Below are positions 1-7,987 of a stretch of DNA of 64,000 nt, piece by piece. The position numbers and the translations under genes were made by a program. Location: NCBI RefSeq assembly GCF_002979455.1, contig NZ_PCOU01000002.1, positions 1 through 64,000 on the forward strand. The letters are read 5' to 3'. The DNA is from Chryseobacterium sp. MYb7. GTDB lineage: Bacteria > Bacteroidota > Bacteroidia > Flavobacteriales > Weeksellaceae. The notes beneath the pieces were generated by a model. The model worked only from the letters and a program-made list of their open reading frames with translations, was not told the origin of the DNA and searched no databases. How positions within the stretch are numbered: the stretch's first letter is position 1; each line of letters opens with the position of its first letter.

Positions 1-1
1 C

Positions 2-73
2 TGGATCGGATTCAATTATTTAGCTTTTATTGTTATTGCTTGTAAAAAATTCATAAAAAGAAAGTCAAGATGA
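2..73 (+). CDS. C-terminal end of a membrane protein (partial)
   Basis: Reading frame 2 is open from the window edge to a TGA at 71-73. It encodes 23 residues: a hydrophobic stretch (NYLAFIVIAC) followed by a basic tail (KKFIKRKSR). This is the usual look of a final membrane helix with a cytoplasmic positive tail. The stop overlaps an ATG (ATGA at 70-73), but that ATG frame closes after 12 codons, so the next gene probably starts at 83. Function cannot be judged from this fragment. Confidence 0.4.
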   Translation, partial: WIGFNYLAFIVIACKKFIKRKSR

Positions 74-82
74 GTTCTATAT

Positions 83-898
83 ATGCTTTTCATATTATTT
101 TTTTGTAAAGCACAGAACTATACAGAAACTGAAATTTTAAATCAATTGGATTTAGCTTTCAATGGTAACCCCAGTTCATATTTCCCTCAAAAAAAATCAA
201 ATGAAATTCAATATAATTTTTTCTTGGATTTGGAACATGGTTATTTTATGACAGCAGGAAATCGAATACATTTATATGGAAATGATGAAGGACAGTGGGC
301 AATAGTTTTTGAAAAAAACGGATATCAAAATAGAGCAACAAGAGCAGAAATAGAGCTTAATTATATTGGTAATTGTATTAGTTACTCCAAAGAAAAATAT
401 GAAGAGATAAATTATATCAGTAACACTAACTATATTGTTTTAATTGATAATGATGAATTCATAAGAATTGAAAATAAAGAAGGACGTGATTTAGAAACAT
501 TTGAACATATTGGAGAACATATTAAAGAAATAAAAATTCGGAATCAATTTCTTCCTTTTAATCATAATTATAGAGATTATGAAAAAGTAGGAATTAAAAT
601 AGAAAACCTTGATAGTGGTAGGAGGCTGATAGGGTTTGGAGATTTAATAAGATATTACAATGAAATAAATCCTTCATTACTCTATGCTTCAGAAGATGAA
701 ATAAAAATGCATATTCCCAGGAAACTAAAAAAAATAATGACCATAGACAAGTTTCATTATGACAGAGAAATTTTACCAAGCAAGCAGGAAACCTATAAGA
801 TGATAGCCAAGGTTTTGGTTACCAGGGATTCTTCTTATTGGAAGCCTGCATTGCCTTTTAACAATCATTGGAGTAATTGGGAATCTGGGAACATGTAA
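83..898 (+). CDS. Secreted protein of unknown function
   Basis: A 271-residue protein. The N-terminus MLFILFFCKAQN is short but resembles the end of a Bacteroidetes signal peptide, where cleavage often falls around A-Q. The rest is soluble, rich in Asn, Tyr, Glu and Ile, with no membrane segment. I do not recognise the family. The frame is closed by a TGA at 71, so the start cannot lie further upstream. An ATG at 70 overlapping the previous stop would be a better coupled start but is out of frame, and a run of seven T at 98-104 lies just where a frame change would join the two, so the N-terminus may be frameshifted. The preceding membrane gene is on the same strand, so the two may be co-transcribed. 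Confidence 0.6.
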   Translation: MLFILFFCKAQNYTETEILNQLDLAFNGNPSSYFPQKKSNEIQYNFFLDLEHGYFMTAGNRIHLYGNDEGQWAIVFEKNGYQNRATRAEIELNYIGNCISYSKEKYEEINYISNTNYIVLIDNDEFIRIENKEGRDLETFEHIGEHIKEIKIRNQFLPFNHNYRDYEKVGIKIENLDSGRRLIGFGDLIRYYNEINPSLLYASEDEIKMHIPRKLKKIMTIDKFHYDREILPSKQETYKMIAKVLVTRDSSYWKPALPFNNHWSNWESGNM

Positions 899-900
899 CT

Positions 901-1317
901 TTAATCCTTCTCAGCCAGAGTAATCCTCAATTTATTCAAAGTATTTATCAGCGTTATACTTGCCGTAAGTTCTACAATTTCACGCTCTGTAAATTGGTCT
1001 ATTAGTTTTGCTTTGGTACTTTTCCAATCCTCTTTGTTGTAAATAACGGATTCTGCCCATTCCAAAACAAGCTTTTGTTGATCATTAAAAACTTGCGTAT
1101 GTTTCCAACCCGGAAGCCTGTTGATGATATCCTGTTCAAAGCCAAAATCTGAGAGTTCTTTAGCATGATAGCTGCAGCAATAGGCACAGCCATTGATTTG
1201 AGAGACACGTAACTCCACCAATGCAATCAGTTTTTCATCAATACCGGATTTTCGAATGCTGTTATGGGCTCTATACAGATTTCCAATCGTTTCCTTTGCA
1301 ATTTCTTTGTAATTCAT
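901..1317 (-). CDS. AhpD / carboxymuconolactone decarboxylase family protein
   Basis: A 138-residue protein of the AhpD-like fold. It has the family redox motif: Glu35, then C44-x-x-C47 and His51 in the segment GCAYCCSYH, with an extra Cys48. In this family the CxxC pair and nearby His carry peroxide or disulfide chemistry. I start it at MNYKEIAKET (ATG at 1315-1317) because the 9 extra upstream residues do not look like family sequence. It lies downstream of the HxlR gene on the same strand, and two direct repeats (1364-1399) sit between them. HxlR regulators of redox enzymes are a common pairing, so this may be part of a small oxidative or electrophile response with the flavin reductase at 2006. 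The substrate is unknown. Confidence 0.8.
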   Translation of the reverse strand: MNYKEIAKETIGNLYRAHNSIRKSGIDEKLIALVELRVSQINGCAYCCSYHAKELSDFGFEQDIINRLPGWKHTQVFNDQQKLVLEWAESVIYNKEDWKSTKAKLIDQFTEREIVELTASITLINTLNKLRITLAEKD

Positions 1318-1363
1318 AATGAATATTTTTCTGCAAATTTGCATCAGAAATTGCTTTGGACCT

Positions 1364-1399
1364 ATATACTTACATTTTGGTGATATACTTACCTTTTGG
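1364..1399. repeat. Tandem direct repeat upstream of the AhpD-like gene
   Basis: Two copies of ATATACTTACnTTTTGG begin at 1364 and 1383, a 19-bp period (about two helical turns). They lie upstream of the AhpD-like gene, where a regulator would bind. The adjacent HxlR protein is the obvious candidate, but this is inference. Confidence 0.5.
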
Positions 1400-1433
1400 A
1401 AAGTGAGTCTATGTAATGGTGTATTTTTTTAAA

Positions 1434-1461
1434 ACAAAAAAGCTATCAAACATTGACAGCC
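1434..1461 (-). terminator. Rho-independent terminator of the HxlR gene
   Basis: On the minus strand GGCTGTCAA...TTGATAGC forms an 8-bp stem with one G-U pair, followed by a T run. The stem overlaps the last codons of the HxlR gene. Confidence 0.55.
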
Positions 1462-1838
1462 TTTTTATTTTTCTTATCCTCATTCAAGAGAGCACAATCT
1501 TTATCTTCATGCTGCCCTTTTACCTGATATTTTGCTTCCCATTCTTCCAATAAATAAAGAATAGGCAACAGAGCTAATCCCTTTTCTGTAAGAGAATATT
1601 CTACTCGAGGAGGAAGTTCTTTAAATTCTTCACGGATCACCAATCCATCAGTTTCCATCTCCCTCAGCTGATCGGTCAGTACCTTTCTGGAAATGACATT
1701 AATGCGTACTGCCAGTTCTCCAAAACGTAACTTCCTGTCCTTGATAACCAGAACTATAATGGGTTTCCATTTGCTTCCCAAAGCGGCCATTGCCTTGCCC
1801 AGAGGACAGCTGTATTGCATTAATTCATTCTTTTTCAT
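1446..1838 (-). CDS. HxlR family transcriptional regulator
   Basis: A 130-residue winged-helix protein. Family features include Cys11 in the segment YSCPLGKAM, then GSKWKPIIVLVI, the recognition region ISRKVLTDQLREME and the wing VEYSLTEKG. In HxlR-type redox sensors (HypR, YodB, QorR) a cysteine at this N-terminal position senses quinones or oxidants; the same role here is inferred. It is divergent from the Old Yellow Enzyme gene at 2006, with GTTAC repeats between them, so it most likely represses that gene and itself. The AhpD-like gene follows it on the same strand. Confidence 0.9.
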   Translation of the reverse strand: MKKNELMQYSCPLGKAMAALGSKWKPIIVLVIKDRKLRFGELAVRINVISRKVLTDQLREMETDGLVIREEFKELPPRVEYSLTEKGLALLPILYLLEEWEAKYQVKGQHEDKDCALLNEDKKNKKAVNV

Positions 1839-1885
1839 AAGGAGAAATTTATTTTAAATAATCGTAAGGAACATAAGTTTCATAC

Positions 1886-1982
1886 GTTACTTTGATGTTA
1901 CTAATGTAAGTTACTGCGAAGTTACCACTATTTTTTCAATAAAAGATACAAAAGTGAACTATTATTAGTTACTTTGTGTAAC
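1886..1982. promoter_or_regulatory. GTTAC repeat array, candidate HxlR operator
   Basis: In the divergent intergenic region GTTAC occurs at 1886, 1897, 1910, 1921 and 1968, with spacings of 11, 13 and 11 bp among the first four. The last copy is part of the inverted repeat GTTAC-N5-GTAAC (1968-1982), just upstream of the 2006 start. The pattern fits cooperative binding by a dimeric winged-helix repressor. Confidence 0.5.
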
Positions 1983-2005
1983 AATTATAAAATATAAATT
2001 TAAAT

Positions 2006-3067
2006 ATGAGCACATCATCATTATTTAAACCGTTTCAATACAAAAATTTACAGCTTAAAAATAGAATTGTAATGGCTCCAATGACCAGAGCACAATCTGA
2101 TAATGGAGTTCCTACACAGAATATTGCAGACTATTACGGAAGAAGAGCCGCTTCAGAAGTGGGATTAATTCTTTCCGAAGGAACTGTGATCAACAGACCG
2201 GGATCAAAAAATATGCAGAATATTCCTGATTTCTATGGAACTGAAGCTTTAAACGGATGGAAAAACGTTATTGATACCGTTCATCAGAATGGAGGTAAAA
2301 TGGGACCTCAGATCTGGCACGTGGGAGATACAAGAATGTCAGAAGAATATCCATTAGTTCAAATGGAAAAGGCTTCAACAATGACTATTGAAGATATTCA
2401 GGATACGATTGCTCAGTTTGCAGCCTCTGCAAAAGCAGCAAAAGATCTTGGTTTCGACTGTATTGAAATTCATGGAGCTCACGGATATCTTATCGACCAG
2501 TTTTTCTGGGAAGTAACCAATACAAGAACTGATGAATACGGTGGTAAAACACTAAAAGAAAGAAGCAGATTTGCTGTAGAAGTAGTAAAAGCGATCAGAG
2601 CAGCGGTAGGAGAGGAGTTCACTATTATTATCCGTCTTTCACAATGGAAACAGCAGGATTATAAAACCAGGCTGGCATTCACTCCAAATGAAATGGAAGA
2701 ATGGTTACTGCCATTAAAAGAAGCTGGAGTAGATATTTTCCACTGTTCACAACGTCGTTTCTGGGAGCCGGAATTTGAAGGTTCTGACTTAAACTTTGCA
2801 GGATGGGCTAAAAAAATTACCGGACAGTCAACCATTACAGTAGGTTCTGTAGGCTTAAACGGAGATTTCCTGAATGCTTTTGCAGGACAGGGAACAGAGA
2901 AAAAAGATCTTACGGAACTGATCAGAAGACTTGACAATGAAGAATTTGATCTTGTTGCAGTAGGAAGAGCCATCTTACAGGATCACCAGTGGGTACAGAA
3001 GATCAAAGAAGGGAATACTGAAAGCCTTCTTGACTTTTCGGCAGAAAGTATGGGCGTTTTATTTTAA
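2006..3067 (+). CDS. Old Yellow Enzyme family alkene reductase (NADH:flavin oxidoreductase)
   Basis: A 353-residue FMN-dependent TIM-barrel enzyme, the normal length for the family. Visible markers are the N-terminal NRIVMAPMTRAQ strand, PQIWHVGD around H105, the substrate-binding pair H156/H159 in IHGAHGYLIDQF, the conserved NTRTDEYGG segment, and the phosphate-binding VGRAIL near the C-terminus. Family members reduce activated C=C bonds of enones, quinones, maleimides or nitro compounds with NAD(P)H. The divergent HxlR gene and the operator-like repeats suggest induction by electrophiles. A bidirectional terminator follows at 3215. The exact substrate cannot be told. Confidence 0.92.
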   Translation: MSTSSLFKPFQYKNLQLKNRIVMAPMTRAQSDNGVPTQNIADYYGRRAASEVGLILSEGTVINRPGSKNMQNIPDFYGTEALNGWKNVIDTVHQNGGKMGPQIWHVGDTRMSEEYPLVQMEKASTMTIEDIQDTIAQFAASAKAAKDLGFDCIEIHGAHGYLIDQFFWEVTNTRTDEYGGKTLKERSRFAVEVVKAIRAAVGEEFTIIIRLSQWKQQDYKTRLAFTPNEMEEWLLPLKEAGVDIFHCSQRRFWEPEFEGSDLNFAGWAKKITGQSTITVGSVGLNGDFLNAFAGQGTEKKDLTELIRRLDNEEFDLVAVGRAILQDHQWVQKIKEGNTESLLDFSAESMGVLF

Positions 3068-3214
3068 TATCAATAATGAATCGAAATTCGCTTCGTAGTT
3101 AATTTTTTTTACAGCATAATTTAATCACTGCGAAGTAAAATTGACGATGCAACCAGATATTAAATCAGCATAATTCACTTTATTTTATATTTAATTTTCA
3201 CCTATTTATTAAAG

Positions 3215-3248
3215 AACCCGATTTCAGAATTTCTGAAATCGGGTTTTT
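3215..3248. terminator. Bidirectional terminator
   Basis: A perfect 15-bp stem (AACCCGATTTCAGAA) with a single-base loop and flanking A/T runs on both sides. It separates the convergent flavin reductase (+) and leader-peptide gene (-). Confidence 0.85.
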
Positions 3249-3291
3249 GTTGGCTTTTTTTTAAACAATTTCTAAAAGCTTTGAATTCCTT

Positions 3292-3456
3292 TTATAAGAA
3301 TCTACATCCTGTTGCAGCGGGTTCGCATGACCAATAGGCAGGAACACCATTTTCGGCTTTATGTCGGCAGGCAACAGTATCGCCTTCACATTGTGGAGCA
3401 TTTCCTCCGATGATGTTCTTTAATGTTGATTTTGTTAATTTCTTTAGATTTTTCAT
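3292..3456 (-). CDS. Double-glycine leader peptide (bacteriocin-like small protein)
   Basis: A 54-residue ORF. It begins MKNLKKLTKSTLKNIIGG, a textbook double-glycine leader: a basic amphipathic helix ending in Gly17-Gly18. The core of 36 residues has four Cys (23, 30, 44, 51), a Trp, and no membrane segment. Bacteroidetes carry many such small leader genes, often annotated bacteriocin-like; C39-type ABC transporters normally cleave after GG. No such transporter lies in this window. Strong support comes from its own promoter (TTG-N19-TATATTTG, 3480-3509) and flanking terminators at 3215-3248 and 3564-3595. The neighbour upstream on the same strand is a secreted papain-like peptidase. Whether the product is an antimicrobial, a signal or a decoy is unknown. 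Confidence 0.8.
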   Translation of the reverse strand: MKNLKKLTKSTLKNIIGGNAPQCEGDTVACRHKAENGVPAYWSCEPAATGCRFL

Positions 3457-3479
3457 GTTAATTAGTTTGTTGATTCATA

Positions 3480-3509
3480 CAAATATAATATTTTTTGTAA
3501 ATCAAACAA
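3480..3509 (-). promoter_or_regulatory. Promoter of the leader-peptide gene
   Basis: On the minus strand TTG (3507-3509), 19 bp, then TATATTTG (3480-3487) match the Bacteroidetes -33/-7 consensus TTG-N19-TAnnTTTG exactly. The predicted start of transcription is about 15 bp before the ATG at 3456. Confidence 0.75.
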
Positions 3510-3563
3510 TACTTTGCACTAAAATGGGAAATATATTTTTTCAAATAGCATATTCTAAAAACA

Positions 3564-3595
3564 AACCCGCTTCCGGAATTTCCAGGAGCGGGTTT
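3564..3595 (-). terminator. Terminator of the C1 peptidase gene
   Basis: AACCCGCT...AGCGGGTT stem with GC-rich arms and T runs, immediately downstream of the peptidase gene on the minus strand. Confidence 0.7.
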
Positions 3596-3651
3596 TAACA
3601 GATTTAAATATCTAAAACTGCCTTTAAATCGGCAGAAATGATTTCTTTATC

Positions 3652-4854
3652 TTATAAACCAATATTCTTATTTGGTTTCAATTGTTTTAAGATGCTTTTT
3701 GGAATTGCATTTTTGTGAACAAGGATTGCTGTTGATTTGTATTCAACATAAGGTCTTGTTACATAAATATATCCGGCGAAATCATTGGTAACTCCCCATG
3801 AGTTTTTCACCATATAATACTCTTTACCAGTCTGGTCTTTTGCCAAACCTACGATATGCATACCGTGATCATCCGTTGTAGAAAGGTTGTTCAATGCTTT
3901 CTGACGCATGTCTTCAGTGATGGTTTTATCTTTTTTAGGCTCTGTAAACAAAGTCTGCTTGTTTTCTGCAGTAATCTGATCAAGCTCCATATCCGGAACG
4001 TAAGCTACCCCGTTTTTATAAGAAAAATAAGGCTCAGAAACATCAGTTGCCCAACCTACAGAATATCCTTTAGTTACAGCATTGTCAATGATTGCGGTAA
4101 GATCTTTCATCGGAACATTCCAGTCAGAATCGTGGCTCCAGTTATCAGGAATCGGAACTACGAATTTCTCATAATAAGCATAATCTTTATAAGAAGATAA
4201 CTCTACATAATCTTCAGGATTGATTCCTACTACTTCTTTAGCAAATGTTTTCGGAGTGTAGTTTTTTCCTTCATACGTAAAGTTAGCAGGTACTTTTCCT
4301 AAATATTCATCAAGAATAACATCTACAGAATCCATCCAGTTGTCTGTCAGTTTTCCTTTTGAAGAAGCCTGAACAAGACTGTCAAGAACGGGCTTTAGTT
4401 TCCCCTGCATTTCTTTGAAGTTGTTCGTAGTCTGTCCGGATTTTAGTCCCGTATAAACATCCTGAGGAACCGCTCCGTACTTTTTGTACATATTGATTAC
4501 ATCGTGAAGTTCTCCTCCGTCACCCCAGCTGATAGCGCCATTATTCAAAACGTATAATTTCGCTTTATCATGATAAGAGTTTCTTGCTGTAAAGATTTCG
4601 GCAAGATCCACAGGTTTTTTGCCCATTCTCTGCATTTCAGATTCAAGGAAAGAGTTTCCTGAATAGCTCCAGCAAGTTCCTGATGAACCCTGGTTCTTTA
4701 CAGAAGTTGCTCCAACATCTTTTAACGTTGTGAACTGAAAATTAGCATTTTGTGATTGATTGTTTTTTAACTTGTTGATTAAGTCATCTTGGGCAAACAT
4801 CATACTTCCTGCAGACAAAACAAAAAGTAATGATGCAATTTTGGCATTTTTCAT
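3652..4854 (-). CDS. Secreted C1 family cysteine peptidase (aminopeptidase C/bleomycin hydrolase-like)
   Basis: A 400-residue papain-fold peptidase. The start is taken at MKNAKIASLLFVLSAG (ATG at 4852-4854), which gives a clean signal peptide ending MMFAQ; the longer upstream frame of 48 residues is AT-rich and unlikely to be coding. The catalytic set is complete: Gln55 (oxyanion) and nucleophile Cys61 in NQGSSGTCWSYSG, His333 in DDHGMHIVGLAK, and Asn351 in VKNSWG. The insertion-rich layout between Cys and His resembles bleomycin hydrolase/PepC proteins of Bacteroidetes, but secretion to the envelope distinguishes it from cytosolic PepC. It lies next to a double-glycine peptide gene; a link is possible but unsupported. 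It is divergent from the ECF sigma gene. Confidence 0.88.
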   Translation of the reverse strand: MKNAKIASLLFVLSAGSMMFAQDDLINKLKNNQSQNANFQFTTLKDVGATSVKNQGSSGTCWSYSGNSFLESEMQRMGKKPVDLAEIFTARNSYHDKAKLYVLNNGAISWGDGGELHDVINMYKKYGAVPQDVYTGLKSGQTTNNFKEMQGKLKPVLDSLVQASSKGKLTDNWMDSVDVILDEYLGKVPANFTYEGKNYTPKTFAKEVVGINPEDYVELSSYKDYAYYEKFVVPIPDNWSHDSDWNVPMKDLTAIIDNAVTKGYSVGWATDVSEPYFSYKNGVAYVPDMELDQITAENKQTLFTEPKKDKTITEDMRQKALNNLSTTDDHGMHIVGLAKDQTGKEYYMVKNSWGVTNDFAGYIYVTRPYVEYKSTAILVHKNAIPKSILKQLKPNKNIGL

Positions 4855-5002
4855 TACTATAAAAAGATTATTTATATTAAGAGTCGTTGATAATAGAGAT
4901 TTGTTACACAAGGAAAAGTTAAATTTGAAATTTAAAAAAATGCTAAAAAACTGACTTTTAAATTTATTTTTTCTCATTTTAATAAAAAAGTTGATCATGT
5001 TT

Positions 5003-5030
5003 CCAACCCTTTTTAAAGTTTCTGCATCTA
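5003..5030 (+). promoter_or_regulatory. Candidate autoregulated ECF promoter
   Basis: CCAACCC (5003-5009) and TGCATCTA (5023-5030) lie 14 bp apart just upstream of the sigma gene. An AACC-type -35 with a GTCT/TCTA-type -10 is the usual form of ECF-controlled promoters, and ECF genes commonly drive themselves. The spacing fits but no transcription data are visible. Confidence 0.4.
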
Positions 5031-5050
5031 TAATAATATAACTCCTGACT

Positions 5051-5569
5051 ATGGAACAAGAATTATTATTGGAATGCCAGCGTAGCGACCGTAATGCCCA
5101 GCGGAAAGTTTACGAGAAAATGGCGGGCAGGCTCTACTCAGTCTGCAGACGCTATTTGAAAAACGATGAAGATATAGAAGAAGTATTAGCCGATACGTTC
5201 TATAAAATCTTTACGAAAATTACTCAGCTTCAGAATGCTGATACCTTTGAAGCATGGGCAAGAAAAATTGCGGTAAACGAATGCCTGCAGAAATTAAGAA
5301 CCAACAAAGGACTGTTTATTTCCCTGGAAGAAAACTTTATTGATCATTCTGAAGGAAATACAGAAAGCCTTTCCCTGGAAAAAGATATTTTGAGTTTACT
5401 GAACTTTCTCCCGGAAGGCTGCAGAGCAATTTTTAATCTTTTCGCTATTGAAGGATATCCTCATAAGGAAATAGCTGCCATGCTTTCCATCAGTGAGGGA
5501 ACTTCAAAATCCCAGCTCAATTTTGCAAGAAAGAAGCTGCAGGAACTTTTAGTGAATCAAAACATTTAA
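5051..5569 (+). CDS. ECF-type RNA polymerase sigma-70 factor
   Basis: A 172-residue ECF sigma. Region 2 spans about residues 10-75 (RLYSVCRRYLKNDEDIEEVL, then DTFYKIFTKI). Region 4 spans about 115-165, with the helix-turn-helix GYPHKEIAAMLSISEGTSKS. There is no region 3, as expected. The next gene starts 12 bp downstream and encodes a membrane protein with an anti-sigma-like cytoplasmic N-terminus, so the two are probably translated together and act as a sigma/anti-sigma pair. Likely targets are its own promoter and the vWA/barrel/macroglobulin genes that follow. Confidence 0.9.
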   Translation: MEQELLLECQRSDRNAQRKVYEKMAGRLYSVCRRYLKNDEDIEEVLADTFYKIFTKITQLQNADTFEAWARKIAVNECLQKLRTNKGLFISLEENFIDHSEGNTESLSLEKDILSLLNFLPEGCRAIFNLFAIEGYPHKEIAAMLSISEGTSKSQLNFARKKLQELLVNQNI

Positions 5570-5581
5570 ACTTTTACAACA

Positions 5582-7897
5582 ATGGAAAATAATCATATAG
5601 ACCAACAATTCAATGAAGCTTCTAAGCTTTCAGAAGAACCAACAGTTTTTCCTGGTTTTGAAAAAGTATGGGAAAAAGTTGAAGAGAAACTAGATAAAAA
5701 AGAAGATAAAAAGAGAATAATTCCTTTTTGGCTGCCGTATGGTATTGCTGCAAGTCTGGTGATTGGCCTGGGGGCTTTTTATTTTATGAATAAAAAAGAA
5801 GCTGCAGAACCTTTAAAACCAATAATAGCAGAGAATACAACGTCAAGAGAACCTATTAGCAAAACAGATATTGCAAAAATTGACCGTACCATAAAAGAAA
5901 ATATCAGGAAAGAAGAATTGCCTGGATCTGTACCTCTTCCTTTACCGAATCAACCTTCATCTATTGTAGGAATAGATGTATACAAGTCTCCACCTACCTG
6001 CAATTTACCGCCAATACAAGCTCCTGATAGAATAACAACATCTTTACCCCAAATATATAATGACACTTTAAAAACACAAAGTATTGATGAGGTTGTTGTC
6101 ACTGCATTAGGGATTAAAAAGAGTTATAAATCTGTTACTGCATCTTCAACGGTTATGATTGCTTCTACAGATAAACCTTCTGTACGTCTTCCGGCTGCAG
6201 TATCTTCATTGTCAGGAAGTGTTGCTGGGATAAAAGTAACAAGTAGGACTAAAGGATCTGGTGAAATACTGATTAGAGGAGCTAAGAGTATAGACGGTCG
6301 TTCGATAAGCCCTTTATATGTAGTTGACGGAGTTATAATAGGAAGGAAATCTGATTTTTTTAATACACTTGATCCTAAAAAGATCAAAGAGGTAAAAGTA
6401 ATAAAAGATGCAGAAGCTACAGCCTTATATGGAAGTAAAGCAACGAATGGGGTGGTGGTGATCACAACCAAAGGATTATCCAGAGCTGAAATAGAAAACT
6501 TTAAAAAAATATCTTCAGATAGCATAAAAGAACCCTCAAAAGAAGATGAAGAACCTGAAAAAATACTTCCTAAAGCAGGTCAGCTGACAGCCGGAGAGGT
6601 AAATGATTTTTCTAAATGGGAGTATTGGAAAGATATTGCAGTTCCAATTCTTGATCAATATAAAAATACCTGGAAGTTTTTTCCTGATAACAGGGTTTCT
6701 GTTCAATTGGTAAACCGGGATAAAAGACCAGTGGTGGGCGAAAAGGTAAAACTGTTGGATGATAAGAAAAATGTTATTTGGGAAGCCGTTTCAGATAACC
6801 TGGGCAATGTAGAACTATGGATATCACCAATGACGGATGAAAGCACAGACTCGGGGAAATATTATTTATCTGATGGTTCAGGACAGGTAATCAGTAGTAA
6901 CCTCAGAACATTTAAAAATGGACAAAACCTGATAATAGTAGATAAGCAATGTCTGCAAAAACGTGTACTGGATCTTGCTTTTGTGGTGGATGCAACAGGT
7001 TCTATGGGTGATGAAATTTCTTATCTTCAATCTGAGCTTTTGGATGTGTTAAAAAAGATAGAAAGACAACTTAAGAATACTACAGTAAGATATGGTTCTG
7101 TTTTCTATAGAGACGAAGGGGATGATTATGTAACCAGGAAATTTGATTTTTCAGATAAAGCAGAAGATCTTATTGGATTTATAAAAAAACAGAGTGCCGG
7201 AGGTGGAGGAGACACACCTGAAGCTGTTGTGGAAGCTATGAAAGTTTCTGTTGACGAGTTGAAATGGAGTAATGAAAATTCAACTAAAATTATGTTTTTA
7301 ATTCTGGACGCACCACCACACCATTCAGAACAGAATATAAAGGAACTTTATAGTAAAATAAAGGCTGCAGCAAAAAAAGGTATAACCATTATTCCACTGG
7401 CTGCCAGTGATACAGATAAACAAACAGAATACCTGATGCGGACATTTGCTTTACTTACAAATGGTACCTATACCTTCCTTACAGATGACAGTGGAATAGG
7501 AAACAGCCATATAAAACCTACTATAGATTCTTATGAGGTTGAAAAGCTGAATGATTTATTATTAAGATTAATCCTTCAAAGAGCCGTTTTGCCAGAATGC
7601 AGCGAAGGAATTTCAAATGATAATATCAATAAAAAAATGCAGACAGAAGTTGACAGTCAGACGGATAGTAAAACTGTTATATTTCCAAATCCAACAAAAG
7701 GCTTGCTACAGATAAAGACGAGAAAAGAAATTGATGAATTATTTCTTTATGATCTTGCAGGAAAAATTATTATGAGAAAAGAAAAATTGCCAGAAGGTAA
7801 AAACACGATTGATTTAACTTATTATCCTCAAGGAATTTATCTTGTACGTATTAAGAACAATGATCAATGGGAAACGTTTAAGGTCATTAAAAATTAA
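5582..7897 (+). CDS. Fusion: membrane anchor + TonB plug + vWA + T9SS sorting tail
   Basis: A 771-residue protein with an odd domain order. Residues 1-45 are charged and cytosolic, with FEKVWEKVEEKL resembling the start of Bacteroidetes anti-sigma factors. Residues 46-69 form one membrane helix. Residues 167-297 are a SusC-type TonB plug (DEVVVTALGIKK, LYVVDGVIIG, ATALYGSKATNGVVVITTK) with no barrel after it. Residues about 462-660 are a vWA domain with MIDAS D470-A-T-G-S474. Residues about 697-771 look like a type IX secretion sorting tail (FPNPTKG...LYDLAGKI...YPQGIYLVRI). It follows the ECF sigma by 12 bp. A one-pass anchor plus a T9SS tail is hard to reconcile topologically: it may be cleaved, or the helix may act as an export signal. 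The role is unknown; regulation by surface sensing is one guess. Confidence 0.8.
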   Translation: MENNHIDQQFNEASKLSEEPTVFPGFEKVWEKVEEKLDKKEDKKRIIPFWLPYGIAASLVIGLGAFYFMNKKEAAEPLKPIIAENTTSREPISKTDIAKIDRTIKENIRKEELPGSVPLPLPNQPSSIVGIDVYKSPPTCNLPPIQAPDRITTSLPQIYNDTLKTQSIDEVVVTALGIKKSYKSVTASSTVMIASTDKPSVRLPAAVSSLSGSVAGIKVTSRTKGSGEILIRGAKSIDGRSISPLYVVDGVIIGRKSDFFNTLDPKKIKEVKVIKDAEATALYGSKATNGVVVITTKGLSRAEIENFKKISSDSIKEPSKEDEEPEKILPKAGQLTAGEVNDFSKWEYWKDIAVPILDQYKNTWKFFPDNRVSVQLVNRDKRPVVGEKVKLLDDKKNVIWEAVSDNLGNVELWISPMTDESTDSGKYYLSDGSGQVISSNLRTFKNGQNLIIVDKQCLQKRVLDLAFVVDATGSMGDEISYLQSELLDVLKKIERQLKNTTVRYGSVFYRDEGDDYVTRKFDFSDKAEDLIGFIKKQSAGGGGDTPEAVVEAMKVSVDELKWSNENSTKIMFLILDAPPHHSEQNIKELYSKIKAAAKKGITIIPLAASDTDKQTEYLMRTFALLTNGTYTFLTDDSGIGNSHIKPTIDSYEVEKLNDLLLRLILQRAVLPECSEGISNDNINKKMQTEVDSQTDSKTVIFPNPTKGLLQIKTRKEIDELFLYDLAGKIIMRKEKLPEGKNTIDLTYYPQGIYLVRIKNNDQWETFKVIKN

Positions 7898-7987
7898 CTG
7901 TATTTTTTATTTAAAGAATAAGTTTTATTTAACAATTATTAACAGGATTGAATTTATTTTAATAATTTCCTGTCGAAATTTTAAAAG

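Noticed and set aside
3410..3598. 62-codon ORF on the plus strand
   Set aside because: It is antisense to the double-glycine peptide gene and its promoter, and its Phe/Ile-rich composition is what AT-rich noncoding DNA gives.
4855..4998. 48-residue N-terminal extension of the C1 peptidase
   Set aside because: AT-rich Lys/Phe/Asn sequence ahead of a perfect signal peptide start; not coding.
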